6,158 nucleotides of DNA from Bacteroidota bacterium (GTDB lineage Bacteria; Bacteroidota; Rhodothermia; Rhodothermales; JAAAOL01). This document shows, piece after piece, positions 6,086-6,158 of the stretch (the stretch's first letter is position 1; each line of letters starts with the position of its first letter). The DNA lies in contig JAAAOL010000311.1 in the NCBI GenBank assembly GCA_009908885.1, positions 1-6,158 on the forward strand, read 5' to 3'. The translations under genes were made by a program, and so were the position numbers. The notes under the pieces were generated by a model, which ran no database searches, was not told where the DNA came from, and saw only the letters and a program-made list of their open reading frames with translations.

Positions 6086-6158
6086 ATGATCGAAGAACTG
6101 CTCAACGCGTCCAGCCTGCTCGTCATCGTGCTGGTCGCGCTCTTTGCCGTCGTCTTCT
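6086..6158 (+). CDS. N-terminus of a probable membrane or exported protein, truncated by window end
   Basis: ATG 6086-6088 opens a frame that reaches the window end, giving 24 codons. The first residues, MIEELLNASS, are followed by an uninterrupted hydrophobic run of Leu, Val, Ile, Ala and Phe from residue 11 on, consistent with a first transmembrane helix or signal anchor. Most codons end in G or C, like moaC. It starts 57 bp after the moaC stop on the same strand with no terminator between, so read-through from the moaC promoter is plausible. The family cannot be recognised from this much sequence. No Shine-Dalgarno is evident; the leader before the ATG is C-rich. Confidence 0.6.
   Translation, partial: MIEELLNASSLLVIVLVALFAVVF

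Overview
The window looks like chromosomal DNA from a high-GC member of the Rhodothermota/Bacteroidota side of the tree (for example a Rhodothermus/Salinibacter/Rubricoccus-like bacterium). Three signs point there. One protein carries a C-terminal type IX secretion (Por) sorting domain. Another belongs to the GWxTD family, which is common in Bacteroidota-like and Rhodothermota genomes. Most coding DNA is very GC-rich with G/C third positions, and the starts lack clear Shine-Dalgarno sequences. The phylum is an inference; no marker RNA is present.

Layout. Positions 1-137 (minus) hold the N-terminal piece of a gene that runs off the left edge, possibly a transposase. Positions 138-280 are non-coding and contain a tandem 8-bp repeat, a strong imperfect inverted repeat and a weak promoter candidate. 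Positions 281-2401 (plus) encode a secreted protein of 706 residues with 14 recognisable Asp-box/BNR-type units and a T9SS sorting domain. This gene is clearly poorer in G+C than everything to its right. A terminator-like hairpin follows its stop. The 2402-2511 gap separates it from a convergent minus-strand pair: a HAD type II haloacid dehalogenase-like gene (5330-4641), then, 11 bp downstream, a TPR/GWxTD-domain protein (4629-2512). A 203-bp divergent spacer (5331-5533) carries a good sigma70-type promoter candidate for moaC (5534-6028), which encodes cyclic pyranopterin monophosphate synthase of molybdenum cofactor synthesis. A new gene starts at 6086 with a hydrophobic N-terminus and is cut by the window end.

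How the genes fit together. The HAD and GWxTD genes probably share a transcript but have no obvious functional link. moaC is a housekeeping cofactor gene. The propeller gene, beside a possible transposase fragment and with different base composition, looks like an accessory secreted protein acquired or maintained separately from the flanking core DNA. I see no CRISPR array, tRNA, rRNA or clear new defence or mobile system. The most notable items are the tandem double-propeller architecture, the compositional island, and the structured spacer at its left edge.
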